Shown: positions 17,561 to 27,513, numbered from the stretch's first letter. The stretch: 45,955 bases of DNA from Candidatus Woesearchaeota archaeon (GCA_016188155.1 JACPIH010000033.1:1-45955); one strand, 5' to 3'. Program-made: numbers and translations. The notes: generated from the sequence alone by a model not told the origin.

Positions 17561-19354
17561 ATGTGCGGAATAATTGCTTATGTTGGAAACAAGCCGGCGG
17601 CAAGCGTTGTCCTTGAAGGGCTCAAGAAACTTGAGTACAGGGGGTATGATTCGTGGGGCATCGTTGCCCTCACTAACGACCTTCAGCAGCCTTTTTCTGT
17701 CATAAAAAGAATCGGAAAAATAGGCCATATAAACAGCGACTACATTAATGAGGCAATAAAGCTAGAAAGCCACACCGCACTTGGCCACACAAGATGGGCC
17801 ACACATGGGGGAGTAACTGAGCAGAACACGCATCCGCACCTTGATTGCACTGGCAGGATAGCCGTAGTTCATAATGGCATAGTTGAAAACTACCAGCAGC
17901 TGCGCAGCGAACTGGCTGGGCACGGGTTTGTGTCGCAAACAGACACAGAAGCAATACCGCACCTGATTGAGCACCTGATGGTAAAGGAAGGCATGAGCTT
18001 TGTTGACGCAGCAAGAAAAGCGGCCGGCATGCTCCAGGGGAGGTCTGCATTCGTTGCTGTAAACTCAGGAACAAAACAGGTCGTAGCTGCCAGAAAAGGC
18101 GCGCCCCTGATTTTGGGAGTGCACGAGAACAATGACAAAGAATTCTTCATAGCGTCTGACGTCACAGCCTTCCTCGACCATACAAACAAGGTGATGTACA
18201 TTGACGACAACGAAATGGCCGTAATTGATGGAAGGGCTGCCTTTTTCAACCTCACAACAGGAAATGAAACAGTAAAAAGGGTTGTTGAAATACACTGGCA
18301 TCGCGGGCACGCCAATAAAGAGGGCTATGACCACTTTCTCATCAAAGAGATTATGGAGCAGAAGGACACGCTTGCATTGGCAATAAACCAGGATGATGCA
18401 AAGATAATGGCTGTCGCTGAAGAGATAAAAGCCGCATACGGCACGTTCTTCGTCGGGTGCGGGACAGCCGGCAAGGTGTGCATGGCCGCAGACTACCTGT
18501 TTTCAAAGATTGCCAAAAAGCACGTCAATTCTGTTGTGGCATCCGAGTTCGGAAACTACCAGGACTACCTCACGCCAAAGACCCTGATGATTCCCATATC
18601 GCAAAGCGGGGAAACAGCCGACGTGCTGGAGGCAATAGACGTCGCCAAGTCAAAAAATGTGAAGGTAATCTCGCTGCTTAATGTCTTCGGCTCAACCATG
18701 ATGAGGATGAGCGACGATTTCTTCATGATAAATGCGGGAGCAGAGAGGGCTGTTGTAAGCACAAAAGCAACAACAGCACAGCTGGCCGTCGTCATGCTTT
18801 TAGCGTATGCAACAGCAGGAAAGCTCCAGGAAGGCAAGCTTCTGCTGATGAACACTGCAGCAGCTGTTAATGACATGCTTAATCCCAGGTATGATGAGCA
18901 TATCAAAAAGCTGGCAGCGCTGCTCAGTGACAGGAAAGACATGTTCGTCATCGGAAGGGGCATCAACTACCCGGCGGCGCTTGAGGCAGCAATAAAGATG
19001 CAGGAAACATGCTATACCAACGCACAAGGACTGGCAGGGGGGGAGCTGAAGCACGGCCCCTTAGCGCTTGTTGAGGAAGGAACACCATGCATAGTTCTTG
19101 TTGCCAATGACGAAACAAAAAGTGACATACTGGGCAACGCAATGGAAGTAAAGGCAAGGGGCGGATACATAATAGGCGTCTCTCCTGAAAACAACGAGAT
19201 ATTCGACTACTGGCTCAAGGTGCCTGACGTCGGAAACGCCTCGCCCATAGTGAACATAATCCCTGTCCAGATACTGGCCTACCATGTGGCGGTTCTGCGC
19301 GGATGCGATCCCGACTTTCCCAGGAATTTGGCAAAGAGCGTTACTGTCAAATAA
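17561..19354 (+). CDS. glmS: glutamine-fructose-6-phosphate aminotransferase (isomerizing)
   Basis: MCGIIAYVGNKPAA N-terminal Cys; HTRWATHG; two SIS domains; GGELKHGPLALVEEGTP; C-terminal LAKSVTVK. Confidence 0.97.
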   Translation: MCGIIAYVGNKPAASVVLEGLKKLEYRGYDSWGIVALTNDLQQPFSVIKRIGKIGHINSDYINEAIKLESHTALGHTRWATHGGVTEQNTHPHLDCTGRIAVVHNGIVENYQQLRSELAGHGFVSQTDTEAIPHLIEHLMVKEGMSFVDAARKAAGMLQGRSAFVAVNSGTKQVVAARKGAPLILGVHENNDKEFFIASDVTAFLDHTNKVMYIDDNEMAVIDGRAAFFNLTTGNETVKRVVEIHWHRGHANKEGYDHFLIKEIMEQKDTLALAINQDDAKIMAVAEEIKAAYGTFFVGCGTAGKVCMAADYLFSKIAKKHVNSVVASEFGNYQDYLTPKTLMIPISQSGETADVLEAIDVAKSKNVKVISLLNVFGSTMMRMSDDFFMINAGAERAVVSTKATTAQLAVVMLLAYATAGKLQEGKLLLMNTAAAVNDMLNPRYDEHIKKLAALLSDRKDMFVIGRGINYPAALEAAIKMQETCYTNAQGLAGGELKHGPLALVEEGTPCIVLVANDETKSDILGNAMEVKARGGYIIGVSPENNEIFDYWLKVPDVGNASPIVNIIPVQILAYHVAVLRGCDPDFPRNLAKSVTVK

Positions 19355-19458
19355 TTCGGGATTAAACAAAAACAATAAAAACAAGTGTCCTGGCAGCTAC
19401 TTTAGTGTGGTTCGGTCATCAAATTTAATCACCAAATACGGGGCAGGGGGAGGAAAAA

Positions 19459-20121
19459 ATGGAAATCTTCATCGATACGGCTAACATTGACGAGATAAGG
19501 CAGGCTAATGACTGGGGAATCCTCGATGGAGTTACAACAAACCCCAGCCTTGTCGCAAAAGAGAAGGACAAAGGAAAGGACTTCAAGGCGATAGTGAAAG
19601 AGATATGCGAGATTGTCCAGGGGGATGTTTCTGCTGAAGTTGTTGCTGTTAAATATGAGGATATACTTCACGAAGCCCGGGCGCTGGCAAAAATCCACAA
19701 GAACGTCGTTGTCAAAATCCCGCTGATACCTGATGGGCTGAAAGCCGTTAAAACCCTTGCAAAGGAGGGAATAAGGGTGAATGTAACGCTGTGCTTTTCT
19801 GCGAACCAGGCATTATTGGCAGCGAAAGTTGGTGCTTACATAATAAGCCCTTTTGTTGGCAGAATTGATGACATTGGCCAGAGCGGAGTGCAGGTTGTCG
19901 AGGAGATAAGGCAGATTTACGACAACTACGACTTCAAAACGAAGATACTGTTCGCCAGCGTAAGGCACCCAGACCACGTAAAGCAGGCTGCGCTGATTGG
20001 GGCAGACATAGCAACGTGCCCTTTCAAGGTTATTGAGCAGCTGTACAGGCACCCATTGACCGATGCCGGGCTGAAGCAGTTCCTTGACGACTGGGCAAAG
20101 CTGGGGCAGCAGATAAAGTAA
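19459..20121 (+). CDS. transaldolase-like fructose-6-phosphate aldolase (FSA/TalC family)
   Basis: [35 protein letters not shown]...[44 protein letters not shown]. Confidence 0.95.
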   Translation: MEIFIDTANIDEIRQANDWGILDGVTTNPSLVAKEKDKGKDFKAIVKEICEIVQGDVSAEVVAVKYEDILHEARALAKIHKNVVVKIPLIPDGLKAVKTLAKEGIRVNVTLCFSANQALLAAKVGAYIISPFVGRIDDIGQSGVQVVEEIRQIYDNYDFKTKILFASVRHPDHVKQAALIGADIATCPFKVIEQLYRHPLTDAGLKQFLDDWAKLGQQIK

Positions 20122-20126
20122 GTAAA

Positions 20127-20933
20127 ATGACTGATTTTCTGTCAGAAGCTGAGGCTGTTGCAATAAAAGCAGTCAGGGAAGCAGGCGAGATAGCTCTCAA
20201 GCATTTCAGGAAGAAGCTGAGCATTGAGTTTAAAGCATCCAATGTGAGGAACCTGGTTACGAATGCTGACAAGGAGGCTGATGCAGTGATAAGAAAAATA
20301 ATTCTTGCCAGATTCCCGGACCACAGCATAGTAACAGAAGAGGCTAAGCCGCAGAAAGGCAATGACTATGTATGGTATGTTGACCCCATTGACGGCACAA
20401 CCAACTACAGCAAGGGAGCAAACTACTTTACCACATCAGTAGCCCTGACACAGGGAAACAGGCTCCTTATCGGAGTTATCTACAATCCGGTATTCCCTGA
20501 GCTGTACACGGCCATAAGCGGAAGAGGGGCATTTATGAATGGAAAGAGGATAAGGACTACGAAAGCAGGTAGTATGGGTGAATCTATTGTCTGCTGTGAC
20601 TTTGGTTATGAAGACTGGAAAAGAGAGCGCATACTAAAAGTTATGGCTCAGCTTCTACAAGCAAATGGCCTGCGGTTCAAAGGAAGCGGCACTCTTGAAA
20701 TGTGCGAGGTCGCTGCAGGGATAAGTGAAGCGTACCTCAACCTTGGAAGCAGCCCATGGGACTACTCTGCAGCAACACTCATAGTGAGGGAAGCTGGAGG
20801 AGTTGTGACTGACTACGATGGAAAGCACTGGACACTGAGCTCGAAATCGATAGTTGCATCATGCACTCAGGAGCTCCACTCCAAACTGCTTGAAAAAATT
20901 GCAACAGCAGCAAAAAAAGAAATAGGAGCCTAA
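20127..20933 (+). CDS. inositol monophosphatase/fructose-1,6-bisphosphatase family protein
   Basis: LVTNADKEADAVIRK, HSIVTEEA, VWYVDPIDGTTNYSKG and SPWDYSAATLIVREAGG metal-binding motifs. Confidence 0.95.
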   Translation: MTDFLSEAEAVAIKAVREAGEIALKHFRKKLSIEFKASNVRNLVTNADKEADAVIRKIILARFPDHSIVTEEAKPQKGNDYVWYVDPIDGTTNYSKGANYFTTSVALTQGNRLLIGVIYNPVFPELYTAISGRGAFMNGKRIRTTKAGSMGESIVCCDFGYEDWKRERILKVMAQLLQANGLRFKGSGTLEMCEVAAGISEAYLNLGSSPWDYSAATLIVREAGGVVTDYDGKHWTLSSKSIVASCTQELHSKLLEKIATAAKKEIGA

Positions 20934-20939
20934 AAAGAA

Positions 20940-22163
20940 ATGAAAGCAGTAATACTCGCGGCAGGGAAATCAACACGGCTGCATCCCTTGACTGTGAACA
21001 GGTCAAAGGTGATGCTTCCGATAGGTAGGAAAACGGTTCTCGAGCACAACCTGCAGCAGCTGCTGGAAACAAAACTGATTGACGATGCAGTTATTGTTGT
21101 TGGGTTCTGCAGCGAGGAAATAATCACACAATTTGGCAATAATTATGGCAGCGGCAAAAATAAAATTAAACTTGCTTACGTGTTCCAGACAGAGCAGCTT
21201 GGGACAGGGCATGCGCTGTTGCAGGCTGAGAAGTTTGTTGCCGCAGAGAAAAAGTTTCTGGTAATTATGGGCGATGACCTCTACGGCAGCAATGACATAA
21301 AAAAGTGCCTTAGGCACGATAACTGTGTCCTTGCAAAAAAAGTTGACAATGTTAGCAGCTTTGGAAAAATAATTGCCGAAAATGGAATTCTGAAGAAATT
21401 GGTTGAAAAGCCAGACGAAAGCGACAGTGGCTTGGTCAATACGGGCTGTTATGTCTTGCCTGGCTCAATATTTCAGCTGCTGCGAAAGCTCAGGAAGAGC
21501 AATCGTGGCGAGTATGAAATTACAGATGCGGTGCTTGAATTGTCTAAAACCCAGAAAGTTGCTGTTGAGGAAGCTGGATTCTGGCAGCCAATAACATACC
21601 CGTGGTCACTTCTTGAAGCAAACGAGTTATTGCTGCGGCAAAAAGAAAAAAACAAGCCAGAAATATCAAAATCCGCTGTTGTCGAGAAATACGCGACGCT
21701 GAAAGGCTTCGTTGCTGTCGGGAAAGGGACGCTAATAAAGAACGGTGCCTATATCGAAGGTCCGGTTGTGATTGGCGACGATTGTGTTATTGGCCCGAAC
21801 TGCTTCATAAGGACTTGCACTTCAATAGGAAACAATTGCAAGGTTGGCAATGCTGTTGAAGTAAAGAATGCCATACTCATGGATGGAACTGCCATCGGGC
21901 ACCTCAGCTACTGCGCTGACTCAGTAATCGGCAAAGGCGTCAATTTCGGGGCTGGCACGATAACCGCTAACCTTCGCCACGACAACGGAAACGTAAAATC
22001 AATGATTAAAGGCCAGCTCGTTGACAGCGGCCGCAGAAAACTCGGCACAATCATAGGAGATAACGCAAAAACAGGCATCCACACCTCAATCTATCCCGGC
22101 AGGAAAATCTGGCCTGGGAAGACGACGCTGCCTGGAGCGGTTGTGAAGAAAGACGTAGCTTAA
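20940..22163 (+). CDS. GlmU-like sugar-1-phosphate nucleotidyltransferase/acetyltransferase
   Basis: MKAVILAAGKSTRLHPLTVNRSKVMLPI nucleotidyltransferase; left-handed beta-helix hexapeptide C-terminal domain. Confidence 0.92.
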   Translation: MKAVILAAGKSTRLHPLTVNRSKVMLPIGRKTVLEHNLQQLLETKLIDDAVIVVGFCSEEIITQFGNNYGSGKNKIKLAYVFQTEQLGTGHALLQAEKFVAAEKKFLVIMGDDLYGSNDIKKCLRHDNCVLAKKVDNVSSFGKIIAENGILKKLVEKPDESDSGLVNTGCYVLPGSIFQLLRKLRKSNRGEYEITDAVLELSKTQKVAVEEAGFWQPITYPWSLLEANELLLRQKEKNKPEISKSAVVEKYATLKGFVAVGKGTLIKNGAYIEGPVVIGDDCVIGPNCFIRTCTSIGNNCKVGNAVEVKNAILMDGTAIGHLSYCADSVIGKGVNFGAGTITANLRHDNGNVKSMIKGQLVDSGRRKLGTIIGDNAKTGIHTSIYPGRKIWPGKTTLPGAVVKKDVA

Positions 22164-22720
22164 AATGTACTAATAAGCCTGATTCCTTTAGGGAAAAGCA
22201 TAACACCTTTTCTCCAAAATCCGCCTTCTTTTGTATATAATTGTTTTTCCACGTAAAGAACTGGGACATCAGGCTTTACTTCAACACTTCCGTTTAACAC
22301 ATAGCCTACACCAACACATCCGCCCCTTTCGGCATACAAATACGTTGCGCTTCCCTCTGGAACTCTGCCAACCATAATACTGGTTAGGTGAGGATTGGGT
22401 TGCCCGTTTAAGAAGAATCTATTTTGGGCGTGTTTCAACCATGCCATTTGAGACGAGATTTCATTGTAAACCCTGCCTGTGGCATCTATTCTTATACTTA
22501 AAGCTTGCTGATTGGTGGCTACAAGGCCAGGAGAAAACTGGGAATGGCCGGTTCCCAAGCTATAGCCGGCTCCCACGGTATAGTCCTCGTAATCAGCCGC
22601 CAGTGATTCAAGCGGCTTCATGTCAGAGTCCCATGTAACGATGAGTTCCCTGGTCGCGTCGAAATTGCGTGATGTTACTATTTCCATTAAATTCGGCATG
22701 TCAACAAATACCCAAGACAA
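22160..22720 (-). CDS. hypothetical protein
   Basis: 186-aa ORF convergent with the GlmU-like gene (4-bp overlap). No recognised motif. Confidence 0.5.
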   Translation of the reverse strand: MSWVFVDMPNLMEIVTSRNFDATRELIVTWDSDMKPLESLAADYEDYTVGAGYSLGTGHSQFSPGLVATNQQALSIRIDATGRVYNEISSQMAWLKHAQNRFFLNGQPNPHLTSIMVGRVPEGSATYLYAERGGCVGVGYVLNGSVEVKPDVPVLYVEKQLYTKEGGFWRKGVMLFPKGIRLISTF

Positions 22721-22744
22721 ATGAGCAATTGCTGCGCATTTAAA

Positions 22745-23491
22745 TTATTTTCTAATTTTCCTCACGAAAGTCAAAAACCCGGAATGACCTATCTGCTGCG
22801 ACAGCGGCCTTACTATGCGGTCGTTGAACTCCCATTCCCGCTCTATTATTTCTATGGTTTTGATTAGCAGCAAAGATTTATTTTTTGCAGCCGCTGATAT
22901 AAAATCGCTAACCTGCGGAATTGTAGGTGAGTACGAGACAATGAAGCCGCCAATTTTCAGCGCCTCCGTTGCCGGCCCAACAGCCTTCCATGGTTCAGGC
23001 AAGTCAAGGCAGACAACGTCAACATTTTTCTCGTCAATGCCGTCATAAATGCTCTTGTTCTTTATGGTGACGTTCTTCATCCCCATTGCCGCGACGTTTT
23101 CAGCAGCGACCTTTGCAAAATCCTCGCGGATTTCGTACGTAACGACTTTCTTCGCGATGTTGCCAAGGAAGAGGGCAAGGGCGCCTGAACCGGTTCCCGC
23201 ATCAACAACAACGCTGTCCTTTCCGACTCCGGTTTCAGCAACTATTGCTGCCACGTCCTTTCTGGGAATTATCTGGGGAGCCCTCTTTATCTTCCAGTAG
23301 CTGTCGATGAATGATGGGGGGAAAACGAAAAGCTCCTTGCCTGTGTTTGTTTTGAGCATACCACCTGGCTTTGCCCTGGCGAGCGCTTCCTTGCCGATAA
23401 AGCCGAACTGGGTGTGGAAGTCCTCCTTAATGCTGCGGACGTAAAATTTCTTCCCATCTTCCGCAACGAGTATTTTTTTAATCGGTTCCAT
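22745..23491 (-). CDS. trmI: tRNA (adenine-N1)-methyltransferase, TrmI family
   Basis: RAPQIIPRKDVAAIVAETGVGKDSVVVDAGTGSGALALFLG...VDVVCLDLPEPWKAV. Confidence 0.9.
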   Translation of the reverse strand: MEPIKKILVAEDGKKFYVRSIKEDFHTQFGFIGKEALARAKPGGMLKTNTGKELFVFPPSFIDSYWKIKRAPQIIPRKDVAAIVAETGVGKDSVVVDAGTGSGALALFLGNIAKKVVTYEIREDFAKVAAENVAAMGMKNVTIKNKSIYDGIDEKNVDVVCLDLPEPWKAVGPATEALKIGGFIVSYSPTIPQVSDFISAAAKNKSLLLIKTIEIIEREWEFNDRIVRPLSQQIGHSGFLTFVRKIRK

Positions 23492-23600
23492 AGCAATTCG
23501 GCAGCAGCAACGATATAAAAACCTTCGCCTAATTGAAGGATTAAAGAAAAAATAAAACTAAAAAACCAATAAAATGGATAAAGGATTGTTTAAGACTTGA

Positions 23601-23726
23601 TTACCACTCGTCATCCTCGCCGGATGCGTCGTCAAAATCGTCTTCGTCCTCATCCTTGTCGCCGCCATCCAAGCCCTCATCAAAATCCTTCTCAGCACCC
23701 ATCATGTCAAACACCTGATACGCCAT
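23601..23726 (-). CDS. 41-aa highly acidic small protein
   Basis: Reverse-strand ORF MAYQVFDMMGAEKDFDEGLDGGDKDEDEDDFDDASGEDDEW*, below the ORF-track length cut-off. Fills the gap between trmI and dtdA. Confidence 0.5.
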   Translation of the reverse strand: MAYQVFDMMGAEKDFDEGLDGGDKDEDEDDFDDASGEDDEW

Positions 23727-23789
23727 TATCTCACCTCTGAATCTCGCTGCTGGCAACCACTTTGATATTTAAAGGTTGTGGTGAAAAAT

Positions 23790-24695
23790 TCAGGCTTTCA
23801 GCCAGTCAACGTTGCTGTTTTCAAGAAGCCCAGCAATCCTCTGCTTCTCAGGCCCAAGCCCCTTCCAGTCAAGCACAACCGATTTAGCTTCCGGAACGCA
23901 AGCGCTCATTGCCTGCCGCAGCAATTCCGGAGTGAGATTCGCCAAATGGCTCCTGGGGCAGATGTGGCCCACAGCGTATTTGGAGTCCGAGTCAAGCATG
24001 AGCTTCCTGAAGCCGCTCGCGTAGTGAAGGCCGCCCAGCCCAACAACAGGAACGAAGTTGTTCTCCAGGGCAACATAGTCGCCCAGGCCGCCAATAAGGG
24101 AATCAGCAACCATAGCGGCAAGCCTTTCATCATTCCACTCCTTCCCAAGTCGCTGCGGCGACTGGGCCCAATCGGCCGCTGCCGATTTGGGTTCCGTGCT
24201 GCCCACTTCGATGAACACTGCCGGCTTTTCAATGTAAGGGCCATGATGGGTAGCCTCCTGCACAACATCCCCCTCATAGCTGCCGCTCTTGGCGACAGCA
24301 GCAAGGTTTTGGAGAAAAAGCTTAAGCAATGAGGCTGAGGTTGGGCATATCATGCCATCTTGGCCTCCGTAATCCGCCTTTCCCCAGTTGCCAACAGAAT
24401 GGGTTGTAAGCGAAGGAACCCCTGCCTTGCTGTAATGCCTTGTTGCGAAAACAAACAAGCCAGCAGAAATCCTTTTGTCAATGTTTTCACAATGGATTGA
24501 ATCAGAGGCTGTAGTGAACAGCCTTGCCTCATAGTCCTCAACTGGCAGGCTGTAGACAGCAGAGCCCTCGAAGCCCTCGCCTTTAATTTCCCCAAAGCCG
24601 TAGTTCTTCAAAAGCTGCTGCTTTATCAACATGCCTGCAACGTCCCTGGAAGAAACAATGATTGCTATTCTCTTCAAATTGGCCGTGGTTTTCAT
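23790..24695 (-). CDS. dtdA: D-aminoacyl-tRNA deacylase, archaeal DtdA/GEK1 type, carrying a 16-aa palindromic-element insertion
   Basis: AIIVSSRDVAGMLI, VFATRHYSKAGVPSLTTHSVGNWG, EATHHGP...VFIEVGSTE and GLGGLHYASGFRKL motifs. Confidence 0.92.
   Translation of the reverse strand: MKTTANLKRIAIIVSSRDVAGMLIKQQLLKNYGFGEIKGEGFEGSAVYSLPVEDYEARLFTTASDSIHCENIDKRISAGLFVFATRHYSKAGVPSLTTHSVGNWGKADYGGQDGMICPTSASLLKLFLQNLAAVAKSGSYEGDVVQEATHHGPYIEKPAVFIEVGSTEPKSAAADWAQSPQRLGKEWNDERLAAMVADSLIGGLGDYVALENNFVPVVGLGGLHYASGFRKLMLDSDSKYAVGHICPRSHLANLTPELLRQAMSACVPEAKSVVLDWKGLGPEKQRIAGLLENSNVDWLKA
24144..24191 (-). repeat. double-hairpin palindromic element, copy B (inside dtdA, in frame)
   Basis: Minus strand CCCAAATCGGC-AGCG-GCCGATTGGGCCCAGTCGC-CGCA-GCGACTTGGG = 16 codons PKSAAADWAQSPQRLG, exactly codon-aligned. 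Confidence 0.9.
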
Positions 24696-24855
24696 CTTTG
24701 CATCCTTGGTTGAGGGATGGCTGCGGGTTTGTTAATAAATTTAGCTAAAAACAGCCGCTTTGGTATAGTATCTATAAGCGTAATGTTTATATATAAGTAT
24801 ACTAATTGGTATACTCTCTTTTGGCAGCTTTCCGGCTGCTTAAAGAGGTGTGCAA

Positions 24856-25182
24856 ATGTCAAAAAAGATTGGCGAAGTCATGGGCATGCTCAACTACGAA
24901 GAGCTGATCGACCTGCAGCGCGACCTGTTTGGGGGAGGCTCGGTCATAAAGCAGGTTGTTAACAACAAGATAAAGGAGATAAACGACTCGCAAACAAGGG
25001 TATGCGCCACATGCGGCGGAACTGTTAATCTGAGCGTTAATCAGGAATACACGCTCATATTTGGCCCAAAAGACCTGAAGAAGAGAGCATCCTTCTGCGC
25101 AATCGACTGCCTGGAATACTTTTTCGTGCAGCTCAAGCAGATAAGCGAAAAACGGCTGCAGTCATCAAAGCAGGAGCGATAA
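24856..25182 (+). CDS. small zinc-ribbon-like protein
   Basis: CATCGG...CAIDC Cys pairs; GAGGTG RBS-like sequence at ~24845; TATA-like tttatatata near 24786. Confidence 0.6.
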   Translation: MSKKIGEVMGMLNYEELIDLQRDLFGGGSVIKQVVNNKIKEINDSQTRVCATCGGTVNLSVNQEYTLIFGPKDLKKRASFCAIDCLEYFFVQLKQISEKRLQSSKQER

Positions 25183-25224
25183 ACCGGCGAAGCTAATCCT
25201 GATATAAGCAGATACGATAAATAG

Positions 25225-25234
25225 ATATTTAAAA
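25225..25234 (+). promoter_or_regulatory. archaeal TATA box for the KH-domain/top6 gene cluster
   Basis: ATATTTAAAA about 27 nt upstream of the ATG at 25256. Confidence 0.55.
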
Positions 25235-25255
25235 CACCGCCTCGTTCCGCAAGCC

Positions 25256-25804
25256 ATGGCAGAATACTCTTACGAGCTAAAGATACCATTGGCGAGGGTA
25301 GCGGTAGTAATAGGAACGCGGGGCATGGTCAAAAAGGAAATAGAAGAGGCAACCGGAACGAATATACAGATTGACTCTGCTGAAGGGGATGTTTTCCTCA
25401 CAGGAGATGATGCCCTGGGCCTTTACACGGCAAGAGAGGTCATAACGGCGATTGGCAGGGGCTTCAACCCAGAGCTTGCGAAGCTGCTGCTAAAGCAGGA
25501 CTATGCTTCAGAGCAGGTAGACATTGATGATTATGCAAAAACAAAGAAGCACGAGATAAGGGTGAGGGGCAGGGTAATAGGAGCTGAAGGCAAGGCACGG
25601 CAGGTGATAGAAGAGCTGACGGACTGCCACGTGTCTGTTTATGGCAAGACAATAACAATCATCGGGGAAGTCGGAAGCGTAACAATCTGCAGGGCAGCCA
25701 TTGAAAAGCTGCTGAGCGGAAGCCAGCACTCGTCAGTTTACCGCTGGCTGGAGAAGCAGAGAAAAGAGATGAAAAGGAAAAAAGCAATTGAAGGATTTGA
25801 ATGA
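25256..25804 (+). CDS. KH-domain RNA-binding protein (archaeal Pno1/Krr1-like)
   Basis: LKIPLARVAVVIGTRGMVKKEIEEATGTNIQIDSAEGDVFLTG and a second KH ending in VIGAEGKARQVIEELTDCHVSVYGKTITIIG. Confidence 0.88.
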   Translation: MAEYSYELKIPLARVAVVIGTRGMVKKEIEEATGTNIQIDSAEGDVFLTGDDALGLYTAREVITAIGRGFNPELAKLLLKQDYASEQVDIDDYAKTKKHEIRVRGRVIGAEGKARQVIEELTDCHVSVYGKTITIIGEVGSVTICRAAIEKLLSGSQHSSVYRWLEKQRKEMKRKKAIEGFE

Positions 25805-27513
25805 TGGAACCGAAAAAAGTTGATACTGAAATAACAGCAGAGGCCCTTGCCCTGAGGCAGAGGTCCATCTCCATAGCAGAGTTCTTTGAAAAGAACCGGC
25901 ACCTGCTGGGCTTTGACAATAAGAGAAAAGCACTGCTGACTGCCGTCAAGGAGGCAGTTGACAACAGCCTTGACGCATGCGAGGAAGGGCGAATACTCCC
26001 GGAGATAACAATCTCGCTCACAGAGCTCTCCGAAGAGAGATTCCAGCTGGTTGTCGAAGACAACGGCCCGGGCATTGTCAAGCAGCAGATACCGCAGGTG
26101 TTCGCGAGGCTGCTTTACGGAAGCAAGTTCCACAAGCTAAGCCAGAGTAGAGGGCAGCAAGGACTGGGCATAAGCGCTGCCATACTCTACGCGCAGCTGA
26201 CAACAGGCAAGCCTGCCCTGATAGTTTCGAGAATCTCGCCCAAAAAGCCCGCCCATTATTACGAGCTGAGGATTGACGTGCAGAAAAACCTGCCCGAAAT
26301 AGTCAAGGAGCAGGAAGTGGCCTGGCGGAAAGACCACGGAACAAAAATAGAGATGGAGCTTGAGGCATCATACCTGAAAGGCCTGCAGTCAGTGGACGAA
26401 TACATCAAGCAGACAGCCATAATAAACCCTCATGCCACAATAATATACACGACGCCAAAGGCAGAAAACATAATTTACTCAAGGGCAACAGAAAAGCTTC
26501 CCCCGCTGCCAAAAGAGATAAAGCCCCACCCATATGGGGTAGAGATAGGGCTCCTAATGAGGATGCTGTCCGCAACAACAAGCAGGACACTCCAGTCATT
26601 CCTGATGAACGAATTCTCAAGGGTGGGAGCGGAGACGGCAAAGGAGATATGCTCAAATGCTGCCCTGCTGCCCAGCCAGAAGCCGACCGAGCTGAACAGG
26701 GAGCATGCAGAAAAGCTCATAGAAGGAATCAAAAACACAAAAATAATCTCACCCCCGACAGACTGCATCTCGCCAATAGGAGAGGACCTTATAGAAAAAG
26801 GGCTAAAAAAAGAGATTGCCGCCGAATTCTACTGCTCAACCACCAGGCCGCCTTCTGTCTACAGGGGAAACCCGTTCCAGATAGAGTGTGGCATTGCTTA
26901 CGGAGGCGAGTTGCCGCAGGACCAGCAGGCAACCGTACTGAGGTTTGCCAACAAAGTTCCATTGCTATACCAGCAGGGCGCATGCGGCATGACTGAAGCC
27001 GTAGTTGAGACAAACTGGAAAAGCTACGGGCTGCAGCAGTCAGGCAACTCAATGCCAGCAGGACCTGCTGTAATCCTGATTGACATGGCATCTGTGTGGG
27101 TGCCGTTCACGTCAGAAGCCAAGGAGGCCGTAGCCCATTATCCTGAAATAATGAAAGAGGTAAAGCTCGCGCTCCAGGAATGCGGAAGAAAGCTGTCAAT
27201 CTACGTCAACAAGAAACACCACGCCCAGAGGCAGCTCGAAAGGGCAAACATCTTCGAGGCATACATCCCGGAGATTGCAGAATCATTGTCTGACCTGACA
27301 GGAACTTCCAGGACCGTCCTGCGGGAAAAGCTCAACTCAACCTTGAAAAAGGAGGAGATACAGGCGCAGCTTGACGTCAGGATACCCGAGGTAGAAGAGG
27401 ATATGCGGCTTCCGCCGAAAACCGCCATTGCAGATGACGAAGACGAAGAAACTGAACGCGGGTCAAAATCGCCGAAGAAGAATAGAGAGGAGCAGAAAAA
27501 GCTTAAAGGATAA
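25801..27513 (+). CDS. top6B: DNA topoisomerase VI subunit B
   Basis: SISIAEFFEKNRHLLGFDNKRKALLTAVKEAVDNSLDACEEGRILPEI; VEDNGPGI; GQQGLGISAA. GHKL ATPase motifs. Confidence 0.97.
   Translation: MMEPKKVDTEITAEALALRQRSISIAEFFEKNRHLLGFDNKRKALLTAVKEAVDNSLDACEEGRILPEITISLTELSEERFQLVVEDNGPGIVKQQIPQVFARLLYGSKFHKLSQSRGQQGLGISAAILYAQLTTGKPALIVSRISPKKPAHYYELRIDVQKNLPEIVKEQEVAWRKDHGTKIEMELEASYLKGLQSVDEYIKQTAIINPHATIIYTTPKAENIIYSRATEKLPPLPKEIKPHPYGVEIGLLMRMLSATTSRTLQSFLMNEFSRVGAETAKEICSNAALLPSQKPTELNREHAEKLIEGIKNTKIISPPTDCISPIGEDLIEKGLKKEIAAEFYCSTTRPPSVYRGNPFQIECGIAYGGELPQDQQATVLRFANKVPLLYQQGACGMTEAVVETNWKSYGLQQSGNSMPAGPAVILIDMASVWVPFTSEAKEAVAHYPEIMKEVKLALQECGRKLSIYVNKKHHAQRQLERANIFEAYIPEIAESLSDLTGTSRTVLREKLNSTLKKEEIQAQLDVRIPEVEEDMRLPPKTAIADDEDEETERGSKSPKKNREEQKKLKG

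Noticed and set aside
17322-17616. Two overlapping plus ORFs upstream of glmS (17322-17504, 17353-17616)
   Set aside because: They cross the palindromic repeat in different frames and the second runs into glmS out of frame; treated as non-coding repeat sequence.
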